This document shows, piece by piece, positions 24,977 to 34,123 of a DNA stretch of 64,000 nucleotides. The notes under the pieces are model-generated. The model searched no databases and had not been told where the DNA came from. It was given only the letters and a program-made list of their open reading frames with translations. A program made the translations under genes and the position numbers. This stretch comes from DAHUYF01 sp035623985 (lineage in GTDB: Bacteria > Pseudomonadota > Alphaproteobacteria > ATCC43930 > CGMCC-115725), in assembly GCA_035623985.1 (NCBI GenBank), contig DASPSJ010000001.1:1-64000 (forward strand), written 5' to 3'. Position 1 is the first letter of the stretch, and the number at the start of each line of letters is the position of its first letter.

Positions 24977-25156
24977 GGTACGCGCTCTCCTCTCTGGCGA
25001 TTTTGCCGGCGATCATAGAGGAGCCGGAAGAGAGAGCAAGACGCGCTGCTCCGCGTTCATGGGCCGCGTGGCTCATCCAAGGCGCCGGCGAGCGGAAGAG
25101 GTCGATCCCCCCGGCGCGCGAATTTCGCGGCCGGCGAGAATGCCGCGCCTCAGCCA

Positions 25157-26887
25157 TCAGCCGGCGCGCAGCGAGCCCAAGAAGCGTGCCATCCGCCCGC
25201 GCAGCGTCTCGGCCTGGGTCGACAGCTCGGATGCGGCTCCCAGGACATGCGCGGAGGTGGTGCCGGTCTGACCCGCCGCGGCGGTGACTGCGGCGATATT
25301 GCCGGAGATGTCGGCCGTGCCGCGCGCCGCCTGATTGACGTTGCCGGAGATTTGCTTGGTCGCTGACGTCTGCCCTTCCACCGCCGAGGCGATGGCGCCG
25401 GCGATTTCGTTGATCTGGCCGATGGTGCCGCCGATGGCGCCGATCGCCGACACGGTTTCGCCGGTGGCGCTCTGGATGGAGGCGATCTGCCCGGCGATTT
25501 CCTCGGTCGCTTTGGCGGTCTGGTTGGCGAGCGTCTTGACCTCGCTTGCCACCACGGCGAAGCCCTTTCCGGCTTCGCCGGCGCGCGCCGCCTCGATGGT
25601 GGCGTTAAGCGCCAGGAGATTGGTCTGCGAGGCGATGTCCTGGATCAGCTTCACTACCTCGCCGATCTGCTGTGCCGAGCGCGCGAGTCCGTCGACCGTC
25701 ATGCCGGTGTTTTGCGCCTGGTCCACCGCTTGGCGCGCGATGCGCGCGGAGTGCTCGACCTGCTGGCCGATCTCGGCGATCGAGGAGGTGAGCTGGCCGG
25801 TGGCGCTCGCCACCGTCTGCATGCTGACGGAGGTCTGTTCGCTGGCCGCAGCGACGAGCGCGCTTTGGCGGCTCGTCGCTTCGGCGGTTTCGCTGAGCGA
25901 TGCTGCCGCCTTGCGCATCTCGCTCGACGCATTGGCGATGCGATCGACGACGACCCCCATCTCGCGCTCGAACTCGTCGGCCGCAGCCGCCATCGCCGCG
26001 CGCTTCTCTGCCTCGGCTCGTACCTTCGCCTGCTCTTGCTCGGCGCGCAGATGGGCGGTCTCGAGCATATTGTTCTTGAACACCCCGACGGCGCGCGCCA
26101 TGGCGCCGATCTCGTCGCGCCGTTGCGCGCCGGGGATCGACACCCCCGCGTCACCGCCTGCCAGCGCCATCATCGTCTCGGTCATGGCGCGCACCGGTCG
26201 GACGATGCCGCGCGCAATCGCCCAGGCGCAAAGCCCGAGCAGCACGATGAGGCCGGCCGACCACAACACCGCTTGCCCGACGCGCTGCCAGAAGATCGCA
26301 TCGACGTCGTCGACATAGACGCCGCTACCGACAATCCATTGCCATTCCGGAACGTCGACGGCATAGCCAAGCTTGGGCGAGGGCGTATCCATTCCGGCGC
26401 GCGGATACACATAGGACACATAGCCGCCGCCGGCCCGCGCGGCCGCGATGAGATCGGCGACGAAGCGCACGCCGTTGGAATCCTTGCTCTCCAGGAGATT
26501 CTTGCCCTCCAGCTCCGGCTTCAAGCCGTGCAGCACGTTCACGCCGTCATAGGCATAGCCATAGAAATAATCGCTCTTGCCGAAGCGCATGGCGCGCACC
26601 ACCGCCTTCGCCCGCTCCTGCGCCTCCGCTTCGCCGAGATGCCCGGCCTTTGCCTCGGCGAGGAAGGTGCGGACGGCCGATGCGGCGGTCTCGACCTCGC
26701 CCCGCAGCGCGACCTGCCGCTCTTCGATCAGGGTGTTGCGCAGCGTCAGGAGTTGCACGCCAAAGACGACCATGCTGGCGAGCGCGGCGACGGCCATAAG
26801 CAGCCCGAGGCGTCGCGGAATTGTCAATGCCGCGCCTCGCGCCGAGAGGAGCCTCGGCGCGGCTGGGGGTTGAGGGTGTAATGTCAT
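25157..26887 (-). CDS. methyl-accepting chemotaxis protein with single Cache domain
   Basis: A 576-residue transmembrane receptor. N-terminal helix (about residues 25-45), periplasmic sCache domain with YFYGYAYDGVNVLHGLKPELEGKNL, second helix (about 190-212), HAMP domain, then a cytoplasmic signalling coiled coil. The hairpin tip is QDIASQTNLLALNATIEAARAG, nearly the universal MCP sequence, which contacts CheA/CheW. The chosen ATG has AGGTGAG 4 nt upstream; longer frames lack such a site. No CheB/CheR pentapeptide is visible at the C-terminus. The gene is solitary, with no che genes in the window. Confidence 0.93.
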   Translation of the reverse strand: MTLHPQPPAAPRLLSARGAALTIPRRLGLLMAVAALASMVVFGVQLLTLRNTLIEERQVALRGEVETAASAVRTFLAEAKAGHLGEAEAQERAKAVVRAMRFGKSDYFYGYAYDGVNVLHGLKPELEGKNLLESKDSNGVRFVADLIAAARAGGGYVSYVYPRAGMDTPSPKLGYAVDVPEWQWIVGSGVYVDDVDAIFWQRVGQAVLWSAGLIVLLGLCAWAIARGIVRPVRAMTETMMALAGGDAGVSIPGAQRRDEIGAMARAVGVFKNNMLETAHLRAEQEQAKVRAEAEKRAAMAAAADEFEREMGVVVDRIANASSEMRKAAASLSETAEATSRQSALVAAASEQTSVSMQTVASATGQLTSSIAEIGQQVEHSARIARQAVDQAQNTGMTVDGLARSAQQIGEVVKLIQDIASQTNLLALNATIEAARAGEAGKGFAVVASEVKTLANQTAKATEEIAGQIASIQSATGETVSAIGAIGGTIGQINEIAGAIASAVEGQTSATKQISGNVNQAARGTADISGNIAAVTAAAGQTGTTSAHVLGAASELSTQAETLRGRMARFLGSLRAG

Positions 26888-27058
26888 GAGCTCACCTTTT
26901 CTCCCATCCAAGCCGCGCTTTGCCCGCAACCGCCGGCTTGCCCGGTTGCCCGCGCATGCGCCAGCAGACCCGGGCATGCGTTGACGGCTAGCAGACAAAG
27001 GTTGACGAAAAATTATTTGTTGTGTGCGACTTGCAGACGAAGGCGCGCCGGCGGGGGG

Positions 27059-28162
27059 TTACAGGTTGAAGCGGAAATGCAGGACGTCGCCGTCCTGGAT
27101 GACGTAGTCGGCGCCTTCGAGCCGCATCTTGCCGGCCTCCTTGGCGCCCTGCTCGCCGCCGCAGGCGACGAAGTCGGCGTAGGAAATGGTCTCGGCGCGG
27201 ATGAAGCCCTGCTCGAAATCGGTGTGGATGACGCCGGCTGCCTGCGGCGCCTTGGTGCCTTGCACCACCGTCCAGGCATGCGCCTCCTTCGGGCCGACGG
27301 TGAAGAAGGTGATGAGGTCGAGCAGGCGGTAGCCGGCGCGGATGACACGCGACAGGCCCGGTTCGGCAAGACCGAGGCTCGACAGGAATTCGCGTTTTTC
27401 CGCCTCGTCGGCGAGTTGCGCCACTTCGGCCTCGATGGCGGCGGAGATCACCACCATGGCGGCGCCTCGCGCCTCGGCAAAAGCCGTGACGCGCGCCGAT
27501 TGGGCATTGCCGCGGGCGGCGGCGGCGGCCTCCTCGACATTGCAGATGTAGAGCACCGGCTTGGCGGTGATGAGCTGCAATCCCCTGAAGATGGCGCGTT
27601 GCTCCGGCGCCACGGCGACGCCGCGTGCCGGCCGGCCCTCGCGCAGCGCGGCCAGCACCGCCTCCATCACCGCAAGCTGCGCCGTCGCTTCCTTGTCGGC
27701 GCCCCGCGCCTTCTTCTGCGTTGCGGCGACCCGGCGCTCGATGCTCTCGAGATCGGCGAGCAGCAGCTCGGTCTCGACCGTCTCGGCGTCGCGAATGGGG
27801 TCGATCGAGCCCTCGACATGCGTGACGTTGCCGTCCTCGAAGCAGCGCAGCACATGGGCGATGGCGTCGACCTCGCGGATATGGCCGAGGAATTGGTTGC
27901 CGAGCCCTTCGCCGCGCGAGGCGCCGCGCACCAGGCCGGCGATGTCGACGAACTCAAGCTGCGTTGCGACGATCTTGGCGGATTTGCCGAGCCGGGCGCA
28001 GATCTCGAGTCGCTCGTCGGGCACCGCCACCCGCCCGACATTGGGCTCGATGGTGCAAAAGGGATAGTTGGCGGCCTCCGCCGCCGCCGTGGCGGTGAGC
28101 GCGTTGAAGAGCGTCGACTTGCCGACATTGGGCAGCCCGACGATGCCGCAATTGAATCCCAT
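27059..28162 (-). CDS. ychF: redox-regulated ATPase/GTPase YchF
   Basis: A 367-residue Obg-family nucleotide-binding protein associated with ribosomes and stress responses. It opens with GIVGLPNVGKSTLFNALT (P-loop 9-17), shows FVDIAGLVRGASRGEGLGN as the switch region and ends with the TGS domain (around 280-367, with IHTDFEQGFIRAETISYADF). Upstream continuation of the frame only shadows pth, so the internal ATG was chosen. It is last in the run rplY-pth-ychF, 8 nt after pth. Confidence 0.96.
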   Translation of the reverse strand: MGFNCGIVGLPNVGKSTLFNALTATAAAEAANYPFCTIEPNVGRVAVPDERLEICARLGKSAKIVATQLEFVDIAGLVRGASRGEGLGNQFLGHIREVDAIAHVLRCFEDGNVTHVEGSIDPIRDAETVETELLLADLESIERRVAATQKKARGADKEATAQLAVMEAVLAALREGRPARGVAVAPEQRAIFRGLQLITAKPVLYICNVEEAAAAARGNAQSARVTAFAEARGAAMVVISAAIEAEVAQLADEAEKREFLSSLGLAEPGLSRVIRAGYRLLDLITFFTVGPKEAHAWTVVQGTKAPQAAGVIHTDFEQGFIRAETISYADFVACGGEQGAKEAGKMRLEGADYVIQDGDVLHFRFNL

Positions 28163-28170
28163 CTCAGCCC

Positions 28171-28776
28171 TTAATCCTTCTTCTCTTCGCGCGGCGGCTT
28201 CGGCGGCGGCGGCTTCAGGATCAGCGCCGCCTTCGTCATGAAGCCGGGCGCGTCGTCGGCAATGAGCAGCGGCAGCGCCTCGGCCACCGCGGCCAGCAGC
28301 GGGCCGAGCCAGACCAGCTCCTCGGCGGTGAAGTTCTGCAGCACGTAAGGCTGCACCAGCTCCTTGACGCCGGGATGACCGACGCCGAGCCGCACCCGCC
28401 AATAATCCTCGCCGATGGCATCATCGATCGAGCGGATGCCGTTATGACCCGCCGCGCCGCCGCCGCGCTTGACGCGCAGCTTGCCCGGGGCGAGGTCGAT
28501 CTCGTCGTAGAAGACGGCGATCTCTTCCGGAGCGAGCTTGTAGAATCGCGCGGCTTCGCCCACCGCCTCGCCTGAAGCGTTCATATAGGTCTGCGGCTTC
28601 AGCGCGTAGACCCGCTTGCCGCCGATCGTGCCCTCGGCGATCTCGCCTTGGAACTTGCCGCGGAACGGCGCAAAGCCATGGCGGCGGACGATCTCGTCCA
28701 CCGCCATGAATCCGACATTGTGCCGATTGCGCTCGTAGCGGGCCCCGGGATTGCCGAGCCCGACGATGAGGCGCAT
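28171..28776 (-). CDS. pth: peptidyl-tRNA hydrolase
   Basis: A 201-residue enzyme that releases peptides from stalled peptidyl-tRNA. Family residues are present: GLGNPGARYERNRHNVGF with the catalytic His19 and Asn9, the KPQTYMNASGEAV segment, and VFYDEIDLAPGKLRVKRGGGAAGHNGIRSI. The C-terminus ends in a Pro/Lys-rich tail (PPPPKPPREEKKD) beyond the core. It starts immediately after the rplY stop codon with no spacer, the common order in Proteobacteria. Confidence 0.96.
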   Translation of the reverse strand: MRLIVGLGNPGARYERNRHNVGFMAVDEIVRRHGFAPFRGKFQGEIAEGTIGGKRVYALKPQTYMNASGEAVGEAARFYKLAPEEIAVFYDEIDLAPGKLRVKRGGGAAGHNGIRSIDDAIGEDYWRVRLGVGHPGVKELVQPYVLQNFTAEELVWLGPLLAAVAEALPLLIADDAPGFMTKAALILKPPPPKPPREEKKD

Positions 28777-29568
28777 TTAGCCTTTGCCTTTTCCCGCGCC
28801 CGCCGGCTCTTTGGCCGCCGCCGGCGCCGCGCCCGGTGTCGCGCCGGGCGCCGCGCCGGGTGTGGCGCCCGGTGCCGCTCCGGGTGCCGCTCCGGGCGCC
28901 GCGCCTGGCACCGCGCCGGGAACGATGCCCGCCGCTTCTGCTTCCGCCGCCGCCGCCGCCGCTGCGGCCGCGGCTGCCGCCGCCGCCGCTTGCTCCTCGC
29001 GCACCGCAGTCGGCGCCGCCACCGAGGCAATGGTAAAATCGCGGGCGATGGTGGGCTTGGTGCCTGGCGGCAGCGTCACCTTGCTGATATGCACGCTGTC
29101 GCCGATGTCGAGTCCGTCGACATCGACGACGATGCGCTCGGGAATGCTGTCGGCCAAGCAGACCAGTTCGATCTCGTGGCGGACGACATTGAGGATGCCG
29201 CCGCGCCGGATGCCCGGCGACTTCTCCTGGTTCTCGAACACCACGGGCACGGCGACGGTGAGGCGGGTGTTGGCGCCGACCCGCATGAAATCCACATGCT
29301 CGGGCTTGTCGGTGACGGGGTTGAGCTGCACGTCGCGCGGCAGAGCGCGGTACGCCTTGCCGGCAAGCTCGACATTGAGCAGGCGCGCGAAGAAGCCTTT
29401 CCTGCCCAGTTGCGTCTGCAGCTCGCGCGGATCGACGCTGATCAGCAGCGGCGGTTGCTTCTCGCCGTAGATGACGCCGGGAACCCGACCAGAGCGACGC
29501 GCGGCCCGGGCGGCCCCCTTTCCGGCCCGGTCGCGCATCTCGGCGCGGATGGTGACGATGTCGGCCAT
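28777..29568 (-). CDS. rplY: 50S ribosomal protein L25/Ctc
   Basis: A 263-residue protein of the long Ctc type that binds 5S rRNA. The L25 domain (about 1-95, with PGVIYGEKQPPLLISVD) is followed by the Ctc beta domain (about 96-195). The C-terminal extension is unusual: about fourteen consecutive alanines and then a repeated PGAA/PGAT run, ending in a Lys/Gly tail. GAGGAG stands 6 nt before the chosen ATG; the longer frame to 29607 lacks support. First gene of rplY-pth-ychF. Confidence 0.93.
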   Translation of the reverse strand: MADIVTIRAEMRDRAGKGAARAARRSGRVPGVIYGEKQPPLLISVDPRELQTQLGRKGFFARLLNVELAGKAYRALPRDVQLNPVTDKPEHVDFMRVGANTRLTVAVPVVFENQEKSPGIRRGGILNVVRHEIELVCLADSIPERIVVDVDGLDIGDSVHISKVTLPPGTKPTIARDFTIASVAAPTAVREEQAAAAAAAAAAAAAAAEAEAAGIVPGAVPGAAPGAAPGAAPGATPGAAPGATPGAAPAAAKEPAGAGKGKG

Positions 29569-29696
29569 CGAAAACTCCTCTTGTGACGTCGCGGACCCGC
29601 GCCCCATGCGCGGATTTCACCGCTTGCGCCGCCGGCCTCCAGGGGTGCCGTGCGCCGCGCCGCCGCCGCGCGCCCAAGGGCGCCGGCGGCGAAAAC

Positions 29697-30629
29697 TCAC
29701 GTGAACAGACTCGAGACCGAGCGCTCCTCGCTGATGCGGCGGATTGCCTCGGCAATCAGCGGCGCGATGCTGAGCTGGCGGATGTTCTTCGCCACGCGCA
29801 CCGCCTCGGTCGCGAGAATGCTGTCGGTGGTGACCATGGCCTCCATCGGCGAGGCCGTCACGCGCGCCACTGCCCCGCCGGAGAAGACGCCATGCGAGAC
29901 ATAGGCGGCGACCGATCTGGCGCCGCGGTCCATCAGCGCCTCGGCTGCGTTGCACAGCGTGCCGGCGCTGTCGACGATGTCGTCGATCAAGATGCAGCGG
30001 CGACCCTCGACGTCGCCGATGATGTTCATCACTTCCGACACGCCGGCGCGCTCGCGCCGCTTGTCGACGATGGCGAGATCGGCGTCGAGGCGCCGCGCCA
30101 CGGCGCGGGCGCGCAGCACGCCGCCGACATCGGGCGAGACCATGACAAGCTCCTCGCCGTTGTAGCGTTCCTTGATGTCCTTCACGAAGACCGGCGCGGC
30201 GTAGAGATTGTCGGTCGGAATGTCGAAGAAGCCCTGGATCTGCCCGGCATGGAGATCGAGGGTGAGCACGCGGTCGGCGCCCGCCGCGGTGATCATGTTG
30301 GCAACGAGCTTCGCCGAGATGGGTGTCCGGCCGCCCGATTTCCGATCCTGGCGCGCGTAGCCGTAATAGGGGATGACGGCGGTCGCCCGGCGGGCGGAAG
30401 CGCGCTTCAAGGCGTCGAGCGTGACCAGGAGCTCCATGAGATTGTCGTTGGCGGGGAAGGAGGTCGACTGGATGATGAAAACGTCCTCGCCGCGGACGTT
30501 CTCGTGAATCTCGACGAAAACCTCCATGTCGGAGAAGCGGCGCACGCTCGCATTGGTGAGCGGGGCCGCGAGGTAGGCCGAAATCGCCTCGGCGAGGGGC
30601 CGATTGCTATTGCCGGTAAGGATTTTCAT
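29697..30629 (-). CDS. prs: ribose-phosphate pyrophosphokinase
   Basis: A 310-residue enzyme making PRPP from ribose-5-phosphate and ATP. Typical motifs: IHENVRGEDVFIIQSTS, PYYGYARQDRK (catalytic), VLTLDLHAGQIQGFFDIPTDNL, and the PRPP loop CILIDDIVDSAGTL. The length equals the family norm only if the internal ATG is used; the 52 upstream codons are unlike protein. Only a weak GAAG precedes it. It is 128 nt upstream of rplY. Confidence 0.96.
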   Translation of the reverse strand: MKILTGNSNRPLAEAISAYLAAPLTNASVRRFSDMEVFVEIHENVRGEDVFIIQSTSFPANDNLMELLVTLDALKRASARRATAVIPYYGYARQDRKSGGRTPISAKLVANMITAAGADRVLTLDLHAGQIQGFFDIPTDNLYAAPVFVKDIKERYNGEELVMVSPDVGGVLRARAVARRLDADLAIVDKRRERAGVSEVMNIIGDVEGRRCILIDDIVDSAGTLCNAAEALMDRGARSVAAYVSHGVFSGGAVARVTASPMEAMVTTDSILATEAVRVAKNIRQLSIAPLIAEAIRRISEERSVSSLFT

Positions 30630-30771
30630 GTCGAACTTCGCCGGTCTGCGAAAGGGCGCCCGCCTTGAGTCTGTCGCAAGCCTGAGCCTGTCGCAGGACG
30701 CCTCTGCCGAGCGGCCGGAACTGTAACAAAGCGGCCCCCGGGCTGTAAATGTCCTTTGCGCAAGCGAGGCG

Positions 30772-31632
30772 TCAGGACGCGCCACCCTCGGCGACGGCCT
30801 TGGCCTTCTCGATCAGCGCCGCGACCCCCGGCGCCGCGGCGCTGGCAACGGCGAAGGCGATGTCCCCCCAGGGCCCGTCGAGACTGCCGGCGGGGACGGC
30901 GTTCTGCTGGTCGACGTGACCGATCTCGCCGCCATCGGGGCGCAGCAGCGCCCAACTCACCGTAACCTGCTGGCGGCCTGCCTCGGCCGGCGACAGCGCG
31001 ACCTTGCCGGCGAGCACGAAGCTCTCCTTGTCCCCGGCCTTCTCGGCGAGCGCGACATGAAAGCGGCGCAGCGCATAGTCCATGGCGCGGGTCAACGCCG
31101 GTCCGCCATCGCCCGGCGCGCCAATGACCGCGCGCACTGCCAGGAGCGGCTCGGTTATGGCGGCGGTGCGGGGCGGGTCGTCCTGTACCACTCGGGCGAT
31201 GGCAGGGGCGGCGTTGCCGGCAATGGCCCGGGCGACGGTCTCATCGCCCCGGCGCCACGCTTCGGCCGGTGCCTCGACGGTAGCGCTGCCATGGCCAAGG
31301 ATCTTGCCGTCAGCGGCGCGCAGCTCCCAATCGAGCACGATGCCGGCGCGGCCGCTGGCGGGCGATGCGGCGCGGGCGCTCGCCACCAGCCGAAAGCTGC
31401 CCTTGTTGCCCGTGCCGAGGATGCTGGCGGGGATCTCGGCGTCACGCAGCGCCGCGGCAAGCGCCTCGGCAACCTGCTCCGGCGCGCCGGTTATCGGCGC
31501 CACGACGATGCCGGCACTATCGCGCGGGCTTAGCGCCGGCGACCGTGGCGGCGGCACCGCCTCGGAAAAGGGGTGGGGGATGGGCTGGCAGGCAACGACC
31601 TGCAACAGCAGCAACGGCAGGAGACGGCGCAT
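30772..31632 (-). CDS. hypothetical lipoprotein
   Basis: A 286-residue predicted lipoprotein: basic start MRR, hydrophobic core, and a lipobox-like QVVAC with Cys15. The mature part is Ala-rich, with VVAPITGAPEQVAEALAAALRDAEIPA early and SWALLRPDGGEIGHVDQQNAVPAGSLDGPW near the end. I do not recognise the family; the second half looks like a repeated fold comparing two large arguments, but this is weak. No ribosome-binding site is seen; translation may be coupled to a short reading frame ending 4 nt upstream. Confidence 0.75.
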   Translation of the reverse strand: MRRLLPLLLLQVVACQPIPHPFSEAVPPPRSPALSPRDSAGIVVAPITGAPEQVAEALAAALRDAEIPASILGTGNKGSFRLVASARAASPASGRAGIVLDWELRAADGKILGHGSATVEAPAEAWRRGDETVARAIAGNAAPAIARVVQDDPPRTAAITEPLLAVRAVIGAPGDGGPALTRAMDYALRRFHVALAEKAGDKESFVLAGKVALSPAEAGRQQVTVSWALLRPDGGEIGHVDQQNAVPAGSLDGPWGDIAFAVASAAAPGVAALIEKAKAVAEGGAS

Positions 31633-31636
31633 GGGC

Positions 31637-31840
31637 TCAGGCGATGACGCGGGCGACCAGCGGGCCGAGGACAATGAGCGTGAGGAAGGAAACGGAGTGG
31701 GGCATCGGCCGGTGCGGCGGATGATACGGGTGGCCGATGGCCACCGCAATCCACAGCGCCGCGAGTGTTGCGCCACGAGCACGCTTGCCTCGAGGTAAAT
31801 AGGGCAGTAATATTGACTTATTTTGCAGCGAGCAGGCCAT
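31637..31840 (-). CDS. possible small membrane protein
   Basis: A 67-codon frame ending 4 nt before the lipoprotein gene, with two hydrophobic segments (GATLAALWIAVAIG and HSVSFLTLIVLGPLVARVI). The lipoprotein gene lacks its own ribosome-binding site, so reading through this frame could help its translation. The apparent start overlaps the divergent aminotransferase start, so the true start is uncertain. It may be chance. Confidence 0.3.
   Translation of the reverse strand: MACSLQNKSILLPYLPRGKRARGATLAALWIAVAIGHPYHPPHRPMPHSVSFLTLIVLGPLVARVIA
31785..31824 (+). promoter_or_regulatory. promoter and candidate MarR-type site of the aminotransferase gene
   Basis: TTGCCT (31785-31790) and TAATAT (31808-31813) are 17 nt apart and each match the sigma-70 consensus at four of six positions. 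TTGACTTATTTT (31813-31824) overlaps the expected start of transcription and is identical to a 12-mer in the marR/aminotransferase intergenic region at 43734-43745, which suggests one shared regulator. Confidence 0.45.
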
Positions 31841-33068
31841 GGTCGAATGGGAGCAGCATTACGCGCGGCGGGCGCACCGAATGGCCGCGTCGGAAATCCG
31901 CGAGCTGCTGAAACTGGTCGATCAGCCGGGACTGATTTCGTTTGCCGGCGGCCTCCCCGATCCCACGCTCTTTCCCTGCGATGCCATTGGCGCCGCCTAT
32001 GGTCGCATCCTTGGAGATCCTCGGCGTGCTGCGGCGGCGCTGCAATATTCCGCCAGCGAGGGCTACCCGCCGCTGCGCGCATGGATCGCACAGGACATGG
32101 CCCGGCGCGGCGTCGTTTGCAGCGCCGATCACATCCTCGTTACCAGCGGTGCGCAACAGGCGCTCGACTTCATCGGCAAGCTCTTCATCTCGTCCGGCGA
32201 CACGGTGCTGGTGGCGCGCCCTACCTATCTCGGCGCGCTGCAGGCCCTTGATGCCTATGAGCCGCGGTACGCTGCGCTGCCGCGGCGAGGCGACAACCGC
32301 GCCGTAGCGGCCGTCGGCGATGGCCGGAAGGCGCTCGGTTACGTCATGGCGGATTTCCAGAATCCCACGGGGGAGAGCCTCGCGCTTGCCGAGCGCCACG
32401 CGCTGCTCGAGGCCGCAGCAGCGCTCGACTTGCCCCTGGTCGAGGATGCGGCCTATGAGGCATTGCGCTACGACGGTGCGGCGCTGCCGGCGCTGCTGGC
32501 GTTGGAGACGGCGCGGACCGGCGATATCGACGCCGCGCGCGTGCTCTATTGCGGCACGTTCTCCAAGACGGTGGCGCCGGGCTTGCGCCTGGGTTGGGTG
32601 GCGGCGCCGCTGCCGGTGATCCGCCGCCTCGTCCTCGTCAAGCAGGCGAGCGATCTGCACAGCTCCGGCCTGAGCCAGATGGCGATGCATGAGGTGGTGC
32701 AACAAGTGCTGCCGGAGGCGCTGATGACGATCCGCGCCGCCTATCGCGCGCGACGCGACGCGATGCTCGCCGCACTCGCCCGCGAGATGCCGCCGGGGGT
32801 ACGCTGGACCCGGCCCGAAGGCGGCATGTTTTTGTGGCTGACCCTGCCGCAGCGCGTCGACGCGGCGTCGTTGCTGGCGCGTGCCATTGCCGAAGCGCGC
32901 ATCGCCTTCGTCCCCGGGCGCGCCTTTCACGCCGACGGCGGGGGTGCCCATACGCTCCGGCTCAATTTCACGCTCGCCGACCTCGCGGCGATCGACGAGG
33001 GCATTGCGCGCTTGGGCGCGCTGCTGCGCACCGAGCCCGGCATGGACGGCGCGCGCGAAGGTTCATGA
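31839..33068 (+). CDS. PLP-dependent aminotransferase, class I/II (2-aminoadipate/aromatic type)
   Basis: A 409-residue fold-type I aminotransferase. The N-terminus ISFAGGLPDPTLFP and the block YSASEGYPPLRAWIAQDMARRG identify the subgroup containing LysN and KAT II. PLP-binding features are TSGAQQALDFIGKLF, DFQNPTGESL and Lys in GTFSKTVAPGLRLGW. The substrate may be 2-aminoadipate, leucine or aromatic amino acids and cannot be settled here. No ribosome-binding site better than a weak GCAGG precedes the ATG. A MarR-type site may control it. Confidence 0.88.
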   Translation: MVEWEQHYARRAHRMAASEIRELLKLVDQPGLISFAGGLPDPTLFPCDAIGAAYGRILGDPRRAAAALQYSASEGYPPLRAWIAQDMARRGVVCSADHILVTSGAQQALDFIGKLFISSGDTVLVARPTYLGALQALDAYEPRYAALPRRGDNRAVAAVGDGRKALGYVMADFQNPTGESLALAERHALLEAAAALDLPLVEDAAYEALRYDGAALPALLALETARTGDIDAARVLYCGTFSKTVAPGLRLGWVAAPLPVIRRLVLVKQASDLHSSGLSQMAMHEVVQQVLPEALMTIRAAYRARRDAMLAALAREMPPGVRWTRPEGGMFLWLTLPQRVDAASLLARAIAEARIAFVPGRAFHADGGGAHTLRLNFTLADLAAIDEGIARLGALLRTEPGMDGAREGS

Positions 33069-33184
33069 CCGGATCGAGCGAGTGGGAAGCGGCATCCCGA
33101 GTCGTCGATGCCGCCTTAGGGCGGGTTGCACGCGGCGCCGCGGCGTGCTGGACTGGGTCCGGTTGCGTTTCAGGGAGGATGGGG

Positions 33185-34114
33185 GTGACCCAACAACAGT
33201 CCATGCCACCGCGCGGCGTCTACGCCGCCGTGCTGACGCCGTTCGGCGACGATCTCGAGCCGAACGTCAAGGCCTATGTCGCGCATTGCCGCTGGTTGCT
33301 CGCCAATGGCTGCGACGGGCTTGCGCCGCTGGGCACGACGGGCGAAGCGAATTCACTGTCGGTGGCGCAGCGCCTCGGCCTGATCGAGGCCGGCGCCGCC
33401 GCCGGCTTGCCGATGGAGCGCTGCATCATCGGCACCGGCTCGGCGGCGCTTGCGGACGCCGTCGTCTTGACCAAGGCGGCGCTCAAGGCCGGCAGCGCCG
33501 GCGCGCTGCTGCTGCCGCCCTTCTATTACAAGAACCCGAGCGAGGACGGGCTCTTCGCCTTCTTCTCCGAGGTGATCCAGCGCGTCGGTGACGACGGGCT
33601 GCGCTGCTATCTCTATCATTTCCCGCAAATGTCGGCCGTGCCGATCACGCCGGCGCTCATCGCCCGGCTCAGAGCCGCTTATGGCGACACCATCGCCGGG
33701 GTCAAGGACAGCTCCGGCGATTGGAGCTACACCGCCAATCTGCTCAAGCAGATTCCGGGATTCGGCGTCTATTCCGGCAGCGAGCAGTTTCTGCTCGCCA
33801 ATCTGCGCGCCGGCGGCGCCGGCTGCATCTCCGCCAGCACCAACGTCACCGCGCCGCTCGCGCGGGCAGTCTGTCGCGCCTGGCAGCAGGACGGCGCCGA
33901 CGCGCTGCAGGAGAGCCTGACGGCGGCACGACTCGTGTTGCAGGCCTTCCCCTTCCAAGGCGGGCTCAAGGAGGTGGTCGCGCGTCTTACCGGCGACCGC
34001 CAATGGCTCAACGTCATTCCGCCCAACCGGCCGCTCTCGCCGGCGCAGCGCGACGAGCTTTTCGCCAAGCTCGCCGGGCTGCCGGGGATGCAGGGGGTGT
34101 TGCGCGCGGCCTGA
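33185..34114 (+). CDS. DapA-family aldolase/lyase (dihydrodipicolinate synthase-like)
   Basis: A 309-residue TIM-barrel lyase with GVYAAVLTPFGDD near the start, the substrate-binding APLGTTGEANSLS, catalytic-type Tyr in YLYHFPQMS and Schiff-base Lys in GVKDSSGDW. It belongs to the DapA/NanA superfamily, but the carboxylate-binding region differs enough that I do not call it DapA. I chose GTG with GGGAGG 6 nt upstream; an ATG two codons earlier has no spacing. It lies about 120 nt after the aminotransferase, so a shared pathway is possible. Confidence 0.85.
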   Translation: MTQQQSMPPRGVYAAVLTPFGDDLEPNVKAYVAHCRWLLANGCDGLAPLGTTGEANSLSVAQRLGLIEAGAAAGLPMERCIIGTGSAALADAVVLTKAALKAGSAGALLLPPFYYKNPSEDGLFAFFSEVIQRVGDDGLRCYLYHFPQMSAVPITPALIARLRAAYGDTIAGVKDSSGDWSYTANLLKQIPGFGVYSGSEQFLLANLRAGGAGCISASTNVTAPLARAVCRAWQQDGADALQESLTAARLVLQAFPFQGGLKEVVARLTGDRQWLNVIPPNRPLSPAQRDELFAKLAGLPGMQGVLRAA

Positions 34115-34123
34115 GGCCGTGCT

